Assembly (NCBI RefSeq): GCF_000308535.1
Contig: NZ_BAFW01000005.1
Span: forward strand, 41,677 to 105,676
Direction: 5' to 3'
DNA: 64,000 bases
From: Nocardia cerradoensis NBRC 101014
GTDB lineage: Bacteria > Actinomycetota > Actinomycetes > Mycobacteriales > Mycobacteriaceae
Shown: positions 16,336 to 24,113 of the stretch, piece after piece
Layout of the letters: every line of letters begins with the position of its first letter
How positions within the stretch are numbered: position 1 is the stretch's first letter
Made by a program: the position numbers and the translations under genes
Notes under the pieces: generated by a model
Seen by the model: the letters and a program-made list of their open reading frames with translations, nothing else
Told to the model about the DNA's origin: nothing
Database searches by the model: none

Positions 16336-17409
16336 TCAGCTGGGCGAGCGCACGCAGTCGCAGGTGAGGCCGGTCGCGATATCCGCACTGGGCGCCAGCT
16401 CGCGGAAGATGCCGTTGCCGCCGGTGGTGCGGGTCAGCGCGTCGGCGGCCAGCACCACCGCTGCCCCGGTCCAGGTCGTGCGCTCCTCGGGCCAGCGCTT
16501 ACCGTCGGCGAAAACCAGTCCGGTCCAATAGGATCCGTCGTCCTCGCGTAGGTGCTGGATGCTCGCCAGCAGTCGCAGCGCGCGATCGGAATCGCCGAGA
16601 GTGTCCAGTGCCAGTGCCAGTTCGCAGGTTTCGGCGCCGGTCACCCACGGGCGGTCGGAGACGCAGCGAATGCCGATCTCGCCGACCACGAAATCGCTCC
16701 AGCGCGAGGCGATCCGGGCATGGCCGGCCTCTCCGCGCAGCGCCCCGCCCAGCACCGGGTAGTACCAGTCCATCGAATACCGGTCCTTCTCGGCGAAGGA
16801 TTCCGGATGATGGCGCAGCGCGTGGCCGAGGCGCAGGGCCGCGACCTCCCATTCCGGCTGGGCGAGGCCGAGCAGTTCCGCGATCGCCAGCCCGCAGCCG
16901 ATGCTGTGGAACATACTCGAGCAGCCGGTCAGCAAAGCCTCGGGCAGGATGCCCTGTTCGGTCTGCAGCCAATAGATCTCGCCGTTGCGGCCCTGCTGCA
17001 TCGAGATGACGTAATCGATGGCCGCGCGCACGGTGGGCCACATCGTGTCCACGAAGCGCCGATCACCGGTGCAGCGGTAGTAGTGCCAGACACCGGTGGC
17101 GATGTAGGCGCAGAAATTGGTGTCGGTATCGGCGGTTTCGACGACGTCGCCGCGGAACTGCGAGGGCCAGGAGCCGTCCGCGCGCTGGGTGTCCGCCGAC
17201 CAGGCGTAGGCGGCGCGCGCGGCGTCGTGCAGACCCGCCACCGTCAGCGCCATCGCCGACTCGACATGGTCCCAGGGATCGGTGTGCCCGCCCCGGAACC
17301 ACGGGATCGCGCCGTCGCTGTGCTGTTGTCCGGCAATGGATTCCGCGGTGGCCAGGCACTGCCGGGCGGTGAGGACGCCGGGAATCGAGGGCAGCTCAGC
17401 GGCGCGCAC
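16336..17409 (-). CDS. Prenyltransferase/squalene cyclase-repeat-like (alpha/alpha-barrel) protein
   Basis: 357 residues from a GTG at 17407-17409. Repeated segments such as HSDGAIPWF, RADGSWPSQF and REDDGSYWTG are QW-like repeats, and WDHVESAMAL, TDTNFCAYIATGVWHYY and METHionine-poor helices suggest an alpha6/alpha6 toroid as in terpene cyclases or glycoside hydrolases. The DxDD catalytic motif of squalene-hopene cyclases is not evident, so a glycan-processing role (GH-like) is equally possible. The start overlaps the stop of the upstream methyltransferase by 14 bp, making this the third gene of a tight glycosyltransferase/methyltransferase/cyclase-like operon. Confidence 0.75.
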   Translation of the reverse strand: MRAAELPSIPGVLTARQCLATAESIAGQQHSDGAIPWFRGGHTDPWDHVESAMALTVAGLHDAARAAYAWSADTQRADGSWPSQFRGDVVETADTDTNFCAYIATGVWHYYRCTGDRRFVDTMWPTVRAAIDYVISMQQGRNGEIYWLQTEQGILPEALLTGCSSMFHSIGCGLAIAELLGLAQPEWEVAALRLGHALRHHPESFAEKDRYSMDWYYPVLGGALRGEAGHARIASRWSDFVVGEIGIRCVSDRPWVTGAETCELALALDTLGDSDRALRLLASIQHLREDDGSYWTGLVFADGKRWPEERTTWTGAAVVLAADALTRTTGGNGIFRELAPSADIATGLTCDCVRSPS

Positions 17410-18127
17410 CGGACACCGCCGGCTTGGTGAAGTACAGGGCGACGCTCTTGCCGATCACCGGGTCCAGGGCCGATTCGGCGACACGGGTCAGCCACGGCCG
17501 TTTCATCATGTCCCACACCAGCATCCGGTGATACAGCTGCACCGGCCGCGCGTCGGGCTTGTCCACCCCGACCAGGCATTTCAGCCACCAGTACGGAGCG
17601 TGCAGGGCGTGCGCGTGTTCGCTGTGGATGAATCGCATGCCGCGGGCGGTGACCTTGCCGCGCAGCTCGTCGGCGCGGTAGATGCGCACATGCCCGCCCT
17701 CGTTGGCGTGGTATTCGTCCGAGAGCAGCCAGCAGATCCGCTCGGGCAGCCAGCGCGGCACCGTGATCGCCAGGGCCCCACCGGGTTTGAGGATACGCAC
17801 CAGCTCCGCGATGGCGCCGTCGTCGGCCGGGATGTGCTCGAGGATCTCCGAGGCGATGACGACGTCGAATTCGCCGTCCTCGAAGGGCAGGGCCAGCGCG
17901 TCGCCCTGGACCGTCTCGGCCTGCGCGTAGTCGGGAGCCTCGTCGGCCTCGGCCAGCGCACCGAACATGACCTTCACATCGGCGAGGTCGTCGGCGTTCT
18001 GATCGAAGGCGACGATATCGGCGCCGCGCCGGTACGCCTCGAAGGAATGACGACCCTGCCCGCAACCGACATCGATGACCCGGACGCCCGGCCCGATCCC
18101 CAAGCGGTCGAAATCGACGGTCAGCAT
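17396..18127 (-). CDS. Class I SAM-dependent methyltransferase (Methyltransf_11-like)
   Basis: 243 residues from the ATG at 18125-18127, which overlaps the stop of the glycosyltransferase gene. VRVIDVGCGQGRHSFEAYRRG (about 15-35) is motif I, DIVAFDQNADDL motif II, and FDVVIASEILEHIPADDGAIAEL with LKPGGALAITVPRW are motifs for the Methyltransf_11 fold. The C-terminus (WWLKCLVG ... YHRMLVWDMMKRPWLTR) has amphipathic helices that may touch the membrane. The open frame runs on upstream to 20449, but that part merely shadows other genes. Likely modifies the product of the adjacent glycosyltransferase. Confidence 0.88.
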   Translation of the reverse strand: MLTVDFDRLGIGPGVRVIDVGCGQGRHSFEAYRRGADIVAFDQNADDLADVKVMFGALAEADEAPDYAQAETVQGDALALPFEDGEFDVVIASEILEHIPADDGAIAELVRILKPGGALAITVPRWLPERICWLLSDEYHANEGGHVRIYRADELRGKVTARGMRFIHSEHAHALHAPYWWLKCLVGVDKPDARPVQLYHRMLVWDMMKRPWLTRVAESALDPVIGKSVALYFTKPAVSGARR

Positions 18128-19380
18128 ACGTTCGCCTCCTGCGTATCGGCGGTCAGATCGGTGCCCTGGCGGCGGGCGATGGCGCGTTCGTACACCGAAA
18201 CGGTCTGGGCTGCCACGGCTTCCCAGCTGAAGACGGTGAGTGCGCGGTGGCGCCCGGCGGCGCCGAGGTCGTCGATGCGACGCGGATTGTCGAGCAGTTT
18301 CCCGAGAACGCCGGTCAACTCGTCCACATTGCCCGGCTCGACCAGTTCGGCACAGTCGGCCGCCACCTCCGGCAGCGCGCCGGCCCGGCTGGCGACCAGG
18401 GCCGTGCCGCTGGCCAGCGCCTCCACGGCGGGCAGCGAAAAGCCCTCGTACATGGACGGAATGCAGGAGATCCGCGCCGAGGCCAGCAGTTCGGCCAACG
18501 CCTCGTCGGACAGTCCGCTCGACACCGTGACGATATCGGAGATGCCCAGTTCGGCGATCAGCTTCTCGGTGGGGCCGTTCGGTTCCAGCTTGGCCACCAA
18601 CTGCAATTCGACGTCGTGGGTGAGCCGCAATCGCGCGAGCGCCTGCAGCAGGTGCGAGATGCCCTTGAGCGGTTTGTCGGCGCTGGCCACGGCGACGATC
18701 CGGCCGGGTACGCGGCGCTCGCGCGGCCGGAACAGCTCGGTGTCGACGCCGAGCGGGACCACCCGCAACTGGGAGGCGTCGACGCCGAAGTCGTCGGCGA
18801 TATCGGCGGCCGAGGTCGAGGAGACGGTGATCAGATCCGGAATCAACCGGGCGACGCGCTGCTGCATGCCCAGGAATCCGTACCAGCGGTGGACGAACGC
18901 CTTGCGCCGCCACGGCGCGGCCGCCAGATCGACGGCCCGGTCGCGGGTGATCGGATGGTGGATCGTGGCCACCAGCGGCACCCGCCGGGCGATGTCGAGC
19001 AGTCCCGAACCGAGGCACTGATTGTCGTGCACCACATCGAAATCCGCTGCGCGCGAACGCAACAGCCGGGCCGCGCGCAGGCTGAACGTGCGCGGCTCGG
19101 GGAAGCCCGCCGTCCACATCGTGCCCAGTTCGAGCAGGTCGATGCGGTCGCGAATCTCCCCGGGCCGCGGCGTGCGGAACGGGTCGGAATCGCGGTACAG
19201 ATCCAGGCTCGGCACCTCGGTCAGCCGCACTCGGGGATCGAGCAGTTCCGGGTACGGCTGACCGGAGAAGACCTCGACCTCGTGGCCGAGTTCGGCCAGG
19301 CCGTGACTCAACTTCCGGACATACACCCCCTGCCCGCCACAGTGGGTCTTGCTGCGGTAGGACAGCAGGGCGATACGCAC
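18121..19380 (-). CDS. Glycosyltransferase family 4 (GT-B fold)
   Basis: 419 residues. MRIALLSYRSKTHCGGQGVYVRKLSHGLAELGHEVEVF is the classic acceptor-side start of GT4 enzymes, and the donor site has VVPLGVDTELFRP, PSMYEGFSLPAVEALASGTALVASRAGALPEV (EGFSLPxxEA, the nucleotide-sugar binding E-x7-E type motif). No membrane segment or signal peptide; acts at the cytoplasmic face. It is first of three overlapping genes (GT, methyltransferase, cyclase-like), a set that may build or tailor one cell-surface or lipid-linked saccharide. The sugar donor and acceptor are unknown. Confidence 0.92.
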   Translation of the reverse strand: MRIALLSYRSKTHCGGQGVYVRKLSHGLAELGHEVEVFSGQPYPELLDPRVRLTEVPSLDLYRDSDPFRTPRPGEIRDRIDLLELGTMWTAGFPEPRTFSLRAARLLRSRAADFDVVHDNQCLGSGLLDIARRVPLVATIHHPITRDRAVDLAAAPWRRKAFVHRWYGFLGMQQRVARLIPDLITVSSTSAADIADDFGVDASQLRVVPLGVDTELFRPRERRVPGRIVAVASADKPLKGISHLLQALARLRLTHDVELQLVAKLEPNGPTEKLIAELGISDIVTVSSGLSDEALAELLASARISCIPSMYEGFSLPAVEALASGTALVASRAGALPEVAADCAELVEPGNVDELTGVLGKLLDNPRRIDDLGAAGRHRALTVFSWEAVAAQTVSVYERAIARRQGTDLTADTQEANVC

Positions 19381-19422
19381 GTCTTCGGCTCACTTCCTGT
19401 TCGGGCGCCAGGTCGCGTAGTG

Positions 19423-19488
19423 GTTCAGGCGCTCGCGCGCCGGGGTGTTCAGGCGCTCGCGCGCCGTGGTGTCTCAGGCGCTCGCGCG
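19423..19488. repeat. Three tandem copies of a ~24-bp unit derived from the upstream gene's 3' end
   Basis: GTTCAGGCGCTCGCGCGC begins at 19423 and 19447 (24-bp period); a third copy (19471-19489) has an extra C and contains the stop and last codons (RASA) of the F420-type oxidoreductase gene. The two extra copies lie beyond that stop, in the gap before the glycosyltransferase gene. Confidence 0.8.
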
Positions 19489-20334
19489 CAGGGGCGCGAG
19501 CTTGCCGGCCAGGCGGTCGAGATAGGCCAGCACCTCGGCTTCGGACTTGTCCGGCAGTCCGTACAGTACGTCGGTCACTCCGGCGGCGCTCCATTCGGTG
19601 AGCCGCTGCGTGTCGGGCTTGCCGTCGAGTGCGACCACCCGCGGGGTGTCCTCGCGCCCGGCCTCCTGCCACACCTTGGTCAGCAGTTGCAGGCGTTCCA
19701 GCAGCGTGTGGGTCTCGTACGGAGTCGTGATCCAGCCGTCGGCCGACCGTGCGATCCAGCGGAAACCCTGTTCGGTACCCGCGGTGCCGATCAGCACCGG
19801 CACCTCGGCCTGCACCGGCTTCGGCCACGCCCAGCTGGGACCGAACTTCACGAAGTCGCCGTCGTAGCTCGCCTCCTCCTCGGTCCACAGCGCTCGCATG
19901 GCCTCGAGGTATTCGCGCAGCACCGTGCGGCGCTTGTTGCCCGGCACGCCGTGGTCGGCGAGTTCGTCGGTGTTCCAGCCGAATCCGGCGCCGACACTGA
20001 CCCGGCCGCCGGACAGATGGTCCAGGGTGGCGATCGTCTTGGCCAGCGTGATGGGGTCGTGTTCGGTGGGAAGCGCCACCGCCGTGGACAATTCGATGCG
20101 TTCGGTGACCGCCGCCGCGGTGGCCAGCGCCACCCACGGATCGAGGGTGCGCATGTACCGGTCGTCGGGCAGGCTCTCGTCGCCGGTCAGCGGATGCGCC
20201 GCCTCCCGTTTGATCGGGATGTGGGTGTGCTCGGGCACGAAGAACGACTCGAAGCCGCGCTCCTCGGCGGCCTTGGCCGCGACCGCCGGCCGGATGCCCC
20301 GGTCGCTGGTGAACAGGACGATGCCGAAACGCAT
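19474..20334 (-). CDS. LLM class F420-dependent oxidoreductase
   Basis: 286 residues from the ATG at 20332-20334, with AAAGGA 5 nt upstream. The luciferase-like TIM barrel is recognisable in FESFFVPEHTHIP, LDPWVALATAAAVTERIELSTAVALP, HDPITLAKTIATLDHLSGGRVSVGAGFGWN and GTAGTEQGFRWIARSADGWITTP, matching the TIGR03619-type F420 group that is abundant in Nocardia and mycobacteria. Such enzymes use F420 for hydride transfer to ketones, enones or alcohols. It is the last gene of a minus-strand operon (dehydrogenase, CMD, flavoprotein, LLM). Its 3' end is duplicated in tandem downstream. Confidence 0.9.
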   Translation of the reverse strand: MRFGIVLFTSDRGIRPAVAAKAAEERGFESFFVPEHTHIPIKREAAHPLTGDESLPDDRYMRTLDPWVALATAAAVTERIELSTAVALPTEHDPITLAKTIATLDHLSGGRVSVGAGFGWNTDELADHGVPGNKRRTVLREYLEAMRALWTEEEASYDGDFVKFGPSWAWPKPVQAEVPVLIGTAGTEQGFRWIARSADGWITTPYETHTLLERLQLLTKVWQEAGREDTPRVVALDGKPDTQRLTEWSAAGVTDVLYGLPDKSEAEVLAYLDRLAGKLAPLRASA

Positions 20335-20360
20335 GGTGTTCCTTTCGGTTCGGTCGGGCA

Positions 20361-21845
20361 TCAGCTCGATGCCGGACCGTCGTTGGCGGCGGCGCGGCCC
20401 GCGCGGCGGCCGTAGAAGCTGCCGTCGCCGAGGGAGGTGCCGCTGGCATAGCCGCCCGCGCAGACGCCGGAGGTGCAGCGGCCCGCGGCGTACAGGCCGG
20501 GGATCGGCTCGCCCGTGACGTGGATGACCCGGGAATCCAGATCGGTGCGCAGACCGCCGAGGGTGAATCCGGCGGTGAAGTTGCGCATATCGAATCCGGC
20601 CACCGGCGTGCCGATTGGCTTCACCCACTCCGGCTTCTTACCGAGCAGCGGATCGGCGCCGGATTCGGCGTGCCGGTTGTAGACCTCGACGGTGGCCTGC
20701 AGCGAACCCGCGGGCAGGCCCATATCGCTTTCGAGTTCCTCGATGGTCTCCGCCGCCCAGGTGGGGGGCTGGCGGAAGAACGGGCTGCTGGTCTCGGTCT
20801 TCAGCGCTTCCTCGAGCGCGGCCTCGTCGATGATCAGGTAGGCCTGGTTGTCCTGCTGGATCAGCGTGGCCTGGCCGATCCGGCCCGGATAGGTGTCCTC
20901 GGCGATGTAGCGCTGTCCCCGGCCGTTGACCAGGATGCCGCGCACCATCATCTGCGGATCACCGAAGAAGGCGACCTCGGTGGCGTCCATATGCGCCAGT
21001 TCGGCGCCGAGTGCCTGGGCGACCCGGATGCCGATGCCGTCGTGCTCCTCGATCGCGGCGGCGGGCCGGCCGATGAGTCGCGGCGCGTAGCCCTCGATCA
21101 TCCGCTGCTCGTAGGCGAAGCTGCCGGTGGCCAGCACCACGCCGCGACGGGCGCGCACGGTGATCTCCTTGCCGTAGCGCTTGGCCACCACCCCGACGAC
21201 GCGATTGTCGTCCGCGACCACGAGCCGCTGGATCCGGATGTCGTATTCGGCTCGCACACCGAGGGATTCGGCGGTGTCGGTGAGCGGCTTCATCAGCATG
21301 TAACCGCCGCCCTGCTCGCCGATGCGCTTGTTCTGCATCTGCGGCAGATGGCCGCGCGGGGCCGGGGTGGCGATGTCCTTGAACGGTGCGGCGTTCTCAC
21401 CGCCGGAATACATCAGGCCCTCGTCGTGCGGGGGTTCCCAGCCCGGCTCGCCCCAGAATTCCTCCTTGAACGGAACACCCTGGGCGACAAGCCAGTTGAA
21501 GTGCTCCACGCTGCCCTGGCAGTAGTCGTGGATCTTGGCCTCGTCCACGCCGGGGCCGAGGGCGGCCAGCATGAACTTCTCCATGTTCTCCGGGGTGTCG
21601 TCGAAACCGAGCGCCTTCTGCAGCGGCGTGCCGCCACCCAGATAGATGAATCCGCCCGACAGGGAGGCCGCGCCGCCCCAGCCGCCGGTGCGCTCGAGCA
21701 CCAGCACGTCGGCACCGGCCCGGGCGGCCTCGATCGCCGCGGCGACGCCGGCGATGCCGTACCCCGCGATGACCACATCGGCCTCGTAGTCCCAGTCGGT
21801 GATATCGGCGGCGGGCTGTGGTCGCACACCCAGGGTGTCGGACAT
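20361..21845 (-). CDS. FAD-dependent oxidoreductase (fumarate reductase / ketosteroid dehydrogenase-like)
   Basis: 494 residues from the ATG at 21843-21845; the frame is open upstream but without similarity. The N-terminal Rossmann motif DVVIAGYGIAGVAAAIEAARAGADVLVLER and the C-terminal IPGLYAAGRCTSGVCAGGYASGTSLGDGSFYGRRAG belong to the FAD_binding_2 superfamily, which includes fumarate reductase flavoproteins and 3-ketosteroid delta-1/delta-4 dehydrogenases. A covalent-flavin or fumarate-site motif is not obvious. Context with EchA19, a FadD19-like ligase and KstR-like sites favours a steroid or related cyclic ketone. The stop is 26 bp before the LLM start; same operon. Confidence 0.85.
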   Translation of the reverse strand: MSDTLGVRPQPAADITDWDYEADVVIAGYGIAGVAAAIEAARAGADVLVLERTGGWGGAASLSGGFIYLGGGTPLQKALGFDDTPENMEKFMLAALGPGVDEAKIHDYCQGSVEHFNWLVAQGVPFKEEFWGEPGWEPPHDEGLMYSGGENAAPFKDIATPAPRGHLPQMQNKRIGEQGGGYMLMKPLTDTAESLGVRAEYDIRIQRLVVADDNRVVGVVAKRYGKEITVRARRGVVLATGSFAYEQRMIEGYAPRLIGRPAAAIEEHDGIGIRVAQALGAELAHMDATEVAFFGDPQMMVRGILVNGRGQRYIAEDTYPGRIGQATLIQQDNQAYLIIDEAALEEALKTETSSPFFRQPPTWAAETIEELESDMGLPAGSLQATVEVYNRHAESGADPLLGKKPEWVKPIGTPVAGFDMRNFTAGFTLGGLRTDLDSRVIHVTGEPIPGLYAAGRCTSGVCAGGYASGTSLGDGSFYGRRAGRAAANDGPASS

Positions 21846-21859
21846 GGTGGGTTCGTTCC

Positions 21860-22252
21860 TCACTTCTCGGCGGCTTTTTTCTGGTTGGCCACGACTTTGC
21901 CGACGACGCTGTCGAGTTTCGTCCCGGCGGCCCAGCCGGTGTAGTGGCACAGGAAGATCGCGATCTCGCGCAGCTGTTCCTCGGTCAGTTCACCGTTGCG
22001 CAGGGCCGCGCTGACCTGGATCTCGGTGACGTCCAGATGTCCCTGCGCGGTCAGCGCGCCGAGCAGCAGCAGGCGGCGATCACGCACGGACAGTTCCGGG
22101 CGGCTCCAGATATCGGCGAACAGATGGTCCGCCGTCACGGCGAAATGCGCGCCGGGCCCGTCGGACATCTCCCAGCCGTAGACCTCGCCCATCTTGGCCA
22201 CCCCGCGCGCGCGACGCTGCTCGGGGGTGAGGCCGTCGGTGTCAGCGCTCAT
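21860..22252 (-). CDS. Carboxymuconolactone decarboxylase (CMD) family protein
   Basis: 130 residues from the ATG at 22250-22252, overlapping the stop of the upstream dehydrogenase gene by 11 bp. The conserved stretch LSVRDRRLLLLGALTAQGHLDVTEIQVSAALRNGELTEEQLREIAIFLCHYTGW is the CMD fold. It has a single Cys in CHYTGW rather than the CxxC of AhpD, so a peroxidase-type redox role is unlikely and a decarboxylase or hydrolase-like role in ring catabolism is more plausible. Second gene of the operon. Confidence 0.9.
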   Translation of the reverse strand: MSADTDGLTPEQRRARGVAKMGEVYGWEMSDGPGAHFAVTADHLFADIWSRPELSVRDRRLLLLGALTAQGHLDVTEIQVSAALRNGELTEEQLREIAIFLCHYTGWAAGTKLDSVVGKVVANQKKAAEK

Positions 22253-23165
22253 TGCTCTCCTCGGAAGTGTCGGTGCGCGCGGCCCGGGAGACATCGCCGG
22301 GCCCGACGCCGAGGCCGTCGCCGAGTCCGCTCAAAGCCATTCGGGCGAAAGGCAATTCGACGCCGAGCCGCTCGCCCAGGGCCAGGGCCAGGGACAGATC
22401 CTTCTCGCCGAGGTCGCGCGTGTGGGTGAAGATCGAATGCCAGAAGTCGTCCGCGGCGATCGGCGCGGTGGTGTCGCGCAGCATGATCGCGCCCGCGCCG
22501 CCGGTGATGGCATCCGAATGCCGGACCACCTTGCCCAGGTCGACGATGTTCAGCCCGGCCGCCTCGGCCAGTCGCTGGGCTTCCGCGGTGGCCGTGAACG
22601 AGACGAAATGCAGCAGGTTGCGGGCCAGTTTCATCCGGGTGCCGGCGCCGACCTCGCCCGCGTGCACCACCAGTTCGGCCCAGTAGCCGAACGGTTCGCG
22701 CACCTTCTCGAACGCGGCGGCGCTGCCGCCCACCATGACCGCGAGCGATCCCTTCTTCGCTCCCGCGCCGCCGCCGCTGACCGGGGCGTCGACGAAGTCC
22801 ACCTCGTGTTCGGCGCAGAGGCCGGCGAGTTCGACGGCGGTCCGGTCGCTGATGGTCGAGTGCACGGCGATCACCGTGCCGGGGCGCGCGGTGCTCAGCA
22901 GTCCGTCCGGACCGGTCACCACGGATCTGACCTGCGCGTCATTCAGGACGACCACCGAGATGACCTCGGCGCGCTCGGCGACCTCGGCCGCCGTCTTCGC
23001 CGGTTCGGCGCCGCCGTCGACGAACGGCTGCACGGCCTCCGCCCGGGTGTCGCAGACGATGAGGCCGCCGGGGCGGTTCAGCAGCCGCTCGGCCATCGGC
23101 GCACCCATGTTGCCGAGGCCGATGAAGCCCGCGGCGCTGGTGCTGTCGTTCGTGGACCCGCTCAT
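22242..23165 (-). CDS. NAD(P)-dependent oxidoreductase, 3-hydroxyisobutyrate dehydrogenase family
   Basis: 307 residues from the ATG at 23163-23165, AAAGG 5 nt upstream. GFIGLGNMGAPMAERLL (about 13-29) is the beta-hydroxyacid dehydrogenase NAD-binding motif, VDFVDAPVSGGGAGAKKGSLAVMVGG the substrate-binding signature, and GTRMKLARNLLHF has the catalytic Lys region. Oxidises or reduces a beta-hydroxy acid or related group; 6-phosphogluconate-type and imine-reductase relatives exist. First gene of the minus-strand catabolic operon, opposite the NTF2-like gene across a 399-bp promoter region. Confidence 0.92.
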   Translation of the reverse strand: MSGSTNDSTSAAGFIGLGNMGAPMAERLLNRPGGLIVCDTRAEAVQPFVDGGAEPAKTAAEVAERAEVISVVVLNDAQVRSVVTGPDGLLSTARPGTVIAVHSTISDRTAVELAGLCAEHEVDFVDAPVSGGGAGAKKGSLAVMVGGSAAAFEKVREPFGYWAELVVHAGEVGAGTRMKLARNLLHFVSFTATAEAQRLAEAAGLNIVDLGKVVRHSDAITGGAGAIMLRDTTAPIAADDFWHSIFTHTRDLGEKDLSLALALGERLGVELPFARMALSGLGDGLGVGPGDVSRAARTDTSEESNER

Positions 23166-23186
23166 GGGTACCTTTCGGAGCTGTCT

Positions 23187-23198
23187 GGACACGTGTAC
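23187..23198. promoter_or_regulatory. TetR operator candidate, copy 2 (GGACACGTGTAC)
   Basis: Shares GGACACGTGT with the site over the TetR start at 15451. Located 22 bp upstream of the dehydrogenase start. Confidence 0.5.
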
Positions 23199-23229
23199 GG
23201 AACTATAGGTTCGACTCTGATCTTGGCGC

Positions 23230-23243
23230 AAGAACTTGTTTCA
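23230..23243. promoter_or_regulatory. KstR-like site (AAGAACTTGTTTCA, one mismatch)
   Basis: Matches TnnAACnnGTTnnA except for A at the first position; lies in the divergent promoter of the two catabolic operons. Confidence 0.4.
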
Positions 23244-23379
23244 ATTCCGCGGCTGTGCCGAAGGGGCGGAATTGGCGCCGACCACGGCGTGGACGGCTCG
23301 CGGAACCCTGGTCGAACGACCGCTTCGCGGTGGCAAAAATGGTCGATCCATTGTCGGCCCCCGCTTGCGGTGGTACCGT

Positions 23380-23393
23380 CCAGACACATGTCC
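23380..23393. promoter_or_regulatory. TetR operator candidate, copy 3 (CCAGACACATGTCC)
   Basis: On the minus strand it reads GGACATGTGTCTGG, identical to the 15451 site (GGACACGTGTCTGG) except one base. It lies on the side of the divergent region that serves the plus-strand operon. The rest of 23244-23564 shows no gene. Confidence 0.55.
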
Positions 23394-23564
23394 AGCGATG
23401 TGTCTTTCGCGCCTGTCCGCGGGGGATATCCCGGCCTGAACTCGTTCTCGAAAACGGGCTGACGGACCACGACGTTCGCGGTCGCCGCAGCTCGGTGACC
23501 GCCCGGATCAGGCCACGCCGGAGATCGGCGCCGGCCCTCGACACAGAATGTGAAGGAAGCTGCG

Positions 23565-24113
23565 ATGTCCGGTTTTTCCCGGGACGAACTCGACGAGATG
23601 GTCCGCCGCTGGGTGGTCGAGAACGAACGCTGTGAGGCGGCGGGCGACTGGCGGCCGCTGGCCGACATGTACACCGAGGACGCCACCTACGGCTGGAACT
23701 ACGGCCCGACCCAGGAGTTCATGGCGGTGGGCCGCGAGGAGATCCGCGAACTCGCGCTGGGGCAGGAGATGGACGGCCTCGAGGGCTGGACCTACCCGTA
23801 CCAGGAATTCGTCGTCGACGAACGCAGCGGCACCGTGATCGGACTGTGGAAACAGGTCAACGAGAACACCCGCCCCGACGGCCGCCACTACAGCCCGGAG
23901 GGCATCGGCGGCAGCTGGTTCCGCTACGGCGGCAACTTCCAATGGTCCTGGCAGCGTGACTTTTTCGACTTCGGCAACGTCTCCGCGCTGTTCGTGGAGA
24001 TGATCACCGCGAACGCGCTCTCCGAGGGCATGCAGAAGCGGATCGAGCGCTCGGGTGCCGGACCGCTGCCGGGCTGGTACAAGATCGGCGAGTCGCCGGT
24101 CCCGCTGTGGTGA
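23565..24113 (+). CDS. NTF2-like (SnoaL-type) protein
   Basis: 182 residues from the ATG at 23565 with AAGGA 7 nt upstream. FSRDELDEMVRRWVVENERCEAAGDWRPLADMYTEDATYGWNYGP is typical of the NTF2-like cone fold (helix pair followed by the LxxMYxEDAxY entry strand), and GGSWFRYGGNFQWSWQRDFFDFGN supplies later strands. The fold serves steroid isomerases, dehydratases and polyketide cyclases; the catalytic acid cannot be picked with confidence. First gene of the plus-strand catabolic operon; its stop overlaps the next start (GTGA). Confidence 0.8.
   Translation: MSGFSRDELDEMVRRWVVENERCEAAGDWRPLADMYTEDATYGWNYGPTQEFMAVGREEIRELALGQEMDGLEGWTYPYQEFVVDERSGTVIGLWKQVNENTRPDGRHYSPEGIGGSWFRYGGNFQWSWQRDFFDFGNVSALFVEMITANALSEGMQKRIERSGAGPLPGWYKIGESPVPLW

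Noticed and set aside
17396..20449. A 1017-codon minus-strand open frame
   Set aside because: Only its last 243 codons (from the ATG at 18125-18127) are a methyltransferase; the rest is Arg/Pro-rich shadow of the glycosyltransferase and LLM genes.
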